DNA of 64,000 nucleotides from Streptomyces sp. NBC_01381 (GTDB taxonomy: Bacteria; Actinomycetota; Actinomycetes; Streptomycetales; Streptomycetaceae), in assembly GCF_026340305.1 (NCBI RefSeq), contig NZ_JAPEPI010000001.1, positions 620,001 to 684,000 on the forward strand. The letters are read 5' to 3'. The notes beneath the pieces were generated by a model, which was not told the DNA's origin, ran no database searches, and saw nothing but the letters and a program-made list of their open reading frames with translations. Each line of letters starts with the position of its first letter. The stretch's first letter is position 1. Both the position numbers and the translations under genes were made by a program. This document shows, one piece after another, positions 61,433-64,000 of the stretch.

Positions 61433-61487
61433 CTCTAGGGGCGGGATCCTCTGTACTGGCACCTCCCCGTGCCCGAGGGTGGATGCC

Positions 61488-61928
61488 ATGCCCACCGACG
61501 AACCGGACGAACAGGACGAACAGCTCGCCTACGAACTGCTCAGCCGCACCGACTACGGCCGGGTGGCGACCAGCATGCGCGCGCTGCCCTTCCTCGCCGC
61601 GGCCCGCCACATCGTCGTGGACGGGCGCATCCTGCTGCGGATGCACAAGGGGTACGGCTACCACCAGGCCTGCATCGGCAGTGTCGTCGCCTACGGAGCG
61701 GACAATCTCAACTCGGCGAGCGCCCGCACGGCACAGTGGACCGTGCAGTTCGTCGGCGTCTGCGAGGTCATCGAGCCGACCAACGACGAACTGGAGCTGT
61801 TCGGTCCGGGCCCACACTACGTGGACGGCGATCTCTACGACCCGGTCTACCTCCGCATAGAGCCGCAGCTGGCCACGGTGCACACGCTGCACGGCGGCCG
61901 GGACCGCCGGCTTCAGCACCTTCGGTAG
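61488..61928 (+). CDS. Pyridoxamine 5'-phosphate oxidase-family protein
   Basis: A 146-residue split-barrel flavin-binding protein of the PPOX class: YELLSRTDYGRVATSMRALP, HIVVDGRILLRMHKGYGYH, TAQWTVQFVGVCEVIEPTND. Actinobacterial members use FMN or F420 and include redox or hypoxia genes. The DosR-like boxes upstream and the nearby DosR-like regulator suggest response to low oxygen or redox stress. Start ATG with GAGGG upstream. Confidence 0.87.
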   Translation: MPTDEPDEQDEQLAYELLSRTDYGRVATSMRALPFLAAARHIVVDGRILLRMHKGYGYHQACIGSVVAYGADNLNSASARTAQWTVQFVGVCEVIEPTNDELELFGPGPHYVDGDLYDPVYLRIEPQLATVHTLHGGRDRRLQHLR

Positions 61929-61951
61929 ACGGGCCCCAGAGGGGCAGAACG

Positions 61952-61998
61952 CGGCACGCGCGCGTGGTGCCCTTTCCGGGCTCCACGCGCGCGTGCCG
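61952..61998. terminator. Bidirectional nested terminator
   Basis: 16-bp stem (CGGCACGCGCGCGTGG and its complement; arms 61952-61967 and 61983-61998) with an inner 4-bp GCCC/GGGC stem, between the oxidase and the convergent kinase gene. Confidence 0.85.
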
Positions 61999-62030
61999 TT
62001 GATCAAGCCGCTTCAGTTGCTTCGGCTGCT

Positions 62031-63611
62031 TCAGCCGTCGAGGCCGCCGTCCGCGCCACCGTCGGCCCCGCCCGTGGGCGGCTCCTCCGTGACGGGCGGA
62101 GTCGGCTCGTCCGTCGGCTCCGTCGGCTCGTCCGTCGGCTCGCCGGTCGGCTCATTCGTCGGCTCGCCGGTCGGCTCCGTCGGCTCGCTCTCCGTGGGCG
62201 TCGTCGGAGTGGTCGGGTCGGTGGACGGCGTCACCGGAGGCGTGTAGTCCCCCTGACCGCCCGAGCCGTCGCCCGGCACCGTCTCCTCCTCCGACGTCGA
62301 CTCCTCCGGACTCTTGCTGGGCTCCTTCGATTCCGACTGCTTCGTCGGCGCCTTCGTCGGAGTGTCCTTGTCCTTCGTCTTGCCGCCGCCGGCGTTCAGC
62401 GCGACCGCGACACCCACCGCGATCGCGATGACCGCGAGCACGGCGAAGATCCACATCTTGCCGCGGCCGCCCCGGCCGTTCCCGTCGCGGTGACCGCCGT
62501 CGAAGCCGCCGTCGTCGCCGCCCGGCGGACGCAGCATCGGGCCCGGGATCTGCGCGGTGCCGGAGTCGCCCGGGTGCTGCATCGCGGTGGTGCCCGCGAC
62601 GCCCATCGCCGGGGTGTGGCCGCCCTGGTGCATCCCCGCGATGTCGACGGGCCCGGTGTTCCAGGTGCCGGTGTGGCTGCCCTGCTCGCCCAGCATCTGC
62701 AGCGCGTACTGGATCAGACCGCGCATCTCCTCGGCGGTCTGGAACCGGTCGTCCGGGTCCTTGGCTAGCGAGCGCATGACGAGCCCGTCCAGCTCCGGCG
62801 GCGCCACGTCCGAAGCCTCGGACGGCGGCACGGGGATGTCCTGGACGTGCTGGTAGACCACGGACAGCGGCGTCTCACCGGTGAACGGGGGCCGCAGCGC
62901 GAGGAGTTCGTAGAGCAGACAGCCGGTCGCGTACAGGTCGGAGCGGTGGTCGACGGCCTTGCCGAGCGCCTGCTCCGGGGAGAGGTACTGGGGCGTGCCC
63001 ATGACCATGCCGGTCTGCGTCATCGTCGACTGGGCGCCGTGCAGGGCGCGCGCGATGCCGAAGTCCATCACCTTCACCGCGCCGGTGTTGGTGATGATCA
63101 CGTTCGCGGGCTTGATGTCGCGGTGCACGATGCCGTGCTGGTGCGAGTAGGCGAGCGCCTCGAGCACTCCGGAGACGATGATCAGGGCCTGCTCGGGGCC
63201 CGGCGCCTCCGCGTTGATCAGCAGATCGCGGATCGTCCGGCCCTCGACGATCTCCATGACGATGTACGGGACGACGTTCGGCCCGACGACGTCTTCACCG
63301 GAGTCGTACACGGCGACCACAGCATGGTGGTTGAGCCCCGCAACCGACTGGGCCTCGCGCGTGAAGCGGGCCTTGGAGACCGGGTCCTCGGCGAGGTCGG
63401 AGCGGAGCAGCTTGACGGCGACCGTACGACCCAGACGTACGTCCTCGGCCGCGAACACCTCTGCCATGCCGCCACGGCCGAGTCTGCGGGTCAGCCGGTA
63501 TCGGCCGTCCCCGACAAGCCCGCCATTACCCCACAACTCCGGCGCATCTGACATACCGCCGCCAGTCGCCTCGGGGTCGGACGGGCCCTGAGCGCGCTGC
63601 GTCTGTGCCAT
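62031..63611 (-). CDS. Membrane Ser/Thr protein kinase (PknB-like)
   Basis: A 526-residue Hanks-type kinase. Kinase domain ~35-300: P-loop LGRGGMAEVF, VAVKLL, catalytic HRDIKPANVI, DFG in VMDFGIAR, and APE region SPEQALG. A Gly/His-rich juxtamembrane linker is followed by one membrane helix (~390-410), and an exported Thr/Pro/Glu-rich tail (EPTGEPTNEPTGEPTDEP) replaces the PASTA repeats of PknB, so it may sense the cell wall differently. GAGGA upstream of the ATG. Diverges from another kinase gene at the right edge. Confidence 0.94.
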   Translation of the reverse strand: MAQTQRAQGPSDPEATGGGMSDAPELWGNGGLVGDGRYRLTRRLGRGGMAEVFAAEDVRLGRTVAVKLLRSDLAEDPVSKARFTREAQSVAGLNHHAVVAVYDSGEDVVGPNVVPYIVMEIVEGRTIRDLLINAEAPGPEQALIIVSGVLEALAYSHQHGIVHRDIKPANVIITNTGAVKVMDFGIARALHGAQSTMTQTGMVMGTPQYLSPEQALGKAVDHRSDLYATGCLLYELLALRPPFTGETPLSVVYQHVQDIPVPPSEASDVAPPELDGLVMRSLAKDPDDRFQTAEEMRGLIQYALQMLGEQGSHTGTWNTGPVDIAGMHQGGHTPAMGVAGTTAMQHPGDSGTAQIPGPMLRPPGGDDGGFDGGHRDGNGRGGRGKMWIFAVLAVIAIAVGVAVALNAGGGKTKDKDTPTKAPTKQSESKEPSKSPEESTSEEETVPGDGSGGQGDYTPPVTPSTDPTTPTTPTESEPTEPTGEPTNEPTGEPTDEPTEPTDEPTPPVTEEPPTGGADGGADGGLDG

Positions 63612-63902
63612 CAGTCCTCGCCGTCGTTTCTGGTCGTGGTGCTTGGTGGTACTGGGGGAACCCGGGCCACGCTACAGCCTTAACGCGGCACGTCGGTTCG
63701 AGGTGGACCGGACATCAAACCCGCCATGGGGGTCGATGCGCAAACTTGTAACGCTTCCGAGACGCTTCTTGCGCGTACGGTCACGGAACGGGCATCGAGC
63801 TTGACGTGTCAGTGCCCTCGGGCAGACTTGGCCAGGAATAGCGGGAATCGATCACCGATCGCGGAGCCGTCCGGCACACCGCGCCGATGGGGGACGCACG
63901 AC

Positions 63903-64000
63903 ATGAGCAGCCAGGACGGCGCACAGGGACGGTATGCGGGGCGTTCGCTGGCCGGTGGCCGGTATCAGCTGCGCGATCTTCTCGGTGAGGGCGGCATGGC
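63903..64000 (+). CDS. Ser/Thr protein kinase, 5' part only
   Basis: The first 32 codons of a second kinase run off the right edge: MSSQDGAQGRYAGRSLAGG then RYQLRDLLGEGGMA, ending in the glycine-rich P-loop of the kinase fold. The ATG at 63903 has GGGGGA upstream. It is divergent from the kinase at 62031-63611, a paired arrangement I recall from S. coelicolor. Confidence 0.85.
   Translation, partial: MSSQDGAQGRYAGRSLAGGRYQLRDLLGEGGM

Overview
This window is high-GC actinobacterial chromosome, almost certainly from a Streptomyces. The signs are strong third-position GC bias, many GTG and TTG starts, DrrAB-type ABC transporter, SigE-family sigma factor, SARP/AfsR-type regulator, xre/DUF397 genes, mycothiol-dependent DinB-like enzymes, and the PknB-like kinases. 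From memory, the order of the conserved genes (metG, aspS, SpoIIE-type phosphatase, acyl-CoA dehydrogenase, M18 aminopeptidase, LURP-like protein, nitrilase, GntR, D-Ala-D-Ala carboxypeptidase, E1/E2 ketoacid dehydrogenase, orphan response regulator, Ser/Thr kinases) follows the S. coelicolor core near SCO379x-SCO382x. I could not verify this. No tRNA, rRNA, CRISPR array, prophage or complete insertion sequence was seen.

Layout. 1-4 kb: the end of a secreted SH3 protein gene, a drrAB-like exporter, a small membrane-protein fragment and a cytochrome P450. 4-16 kb: an endonuclease/phosphatase-fold membrane protein, a FUSC-type transporter, a snapalysin/LysR divergent pair, a repeat-bearing cell-surface protein, a PhoX-type phosphatase behind a PHO box, a VWA protein and metG. 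16.3-34.5 kb: a regulator-rich accessory stretch lying between metG and aspS, which are close together in S. coelicolor as I recall it. It holds a PD-(D/E)XK-like protein with a TTA codon, an ATPase/XRE/DUF397/DUF397 locus, a MarR-methyltransferase pair, a 1249-residue STAND-like NTPase, three regulator/enzyme modules with visible operators (TetR/imine reductase, ArsR-SRPBCC fusion, serine hydrolase/TetR), a sigma/anti-sigma/L,D-transpeptidase run and a secreted dioxygenase. 34.6-64 kb: mostly core genes, with one unusual 988-bp non-coding block at 43.9-44.9 kb.

The genes work together in several readable units. Snapalysin is probably controlled by its LysR neighbour through a T-N11-A palindrome. 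PhoX is probably controlled by PhoP. E1alpha, E1beta and E2 form one operon diverging from a DosR-like response regulator. Downstream of that regulator, a flavin-type oxidase gene is preceded by three 18-bp-spaced GGGAC-TAC-GT boxes, the last matching the DosR palindrome. Two Ser/Thr kinase genes diverge at the right edge.

The most unusual structure is the non-coding block between the acyl-CoA dehydrogenase and aminopeptidase genes. It has a ~48-bp tandem repeat with variable G-runs, a 95-bp tandem repeat, and six one-nucleotide-loop G-quadruplex motifs, three on each strand, the innermost two forming the arms of a long inverted repeat.
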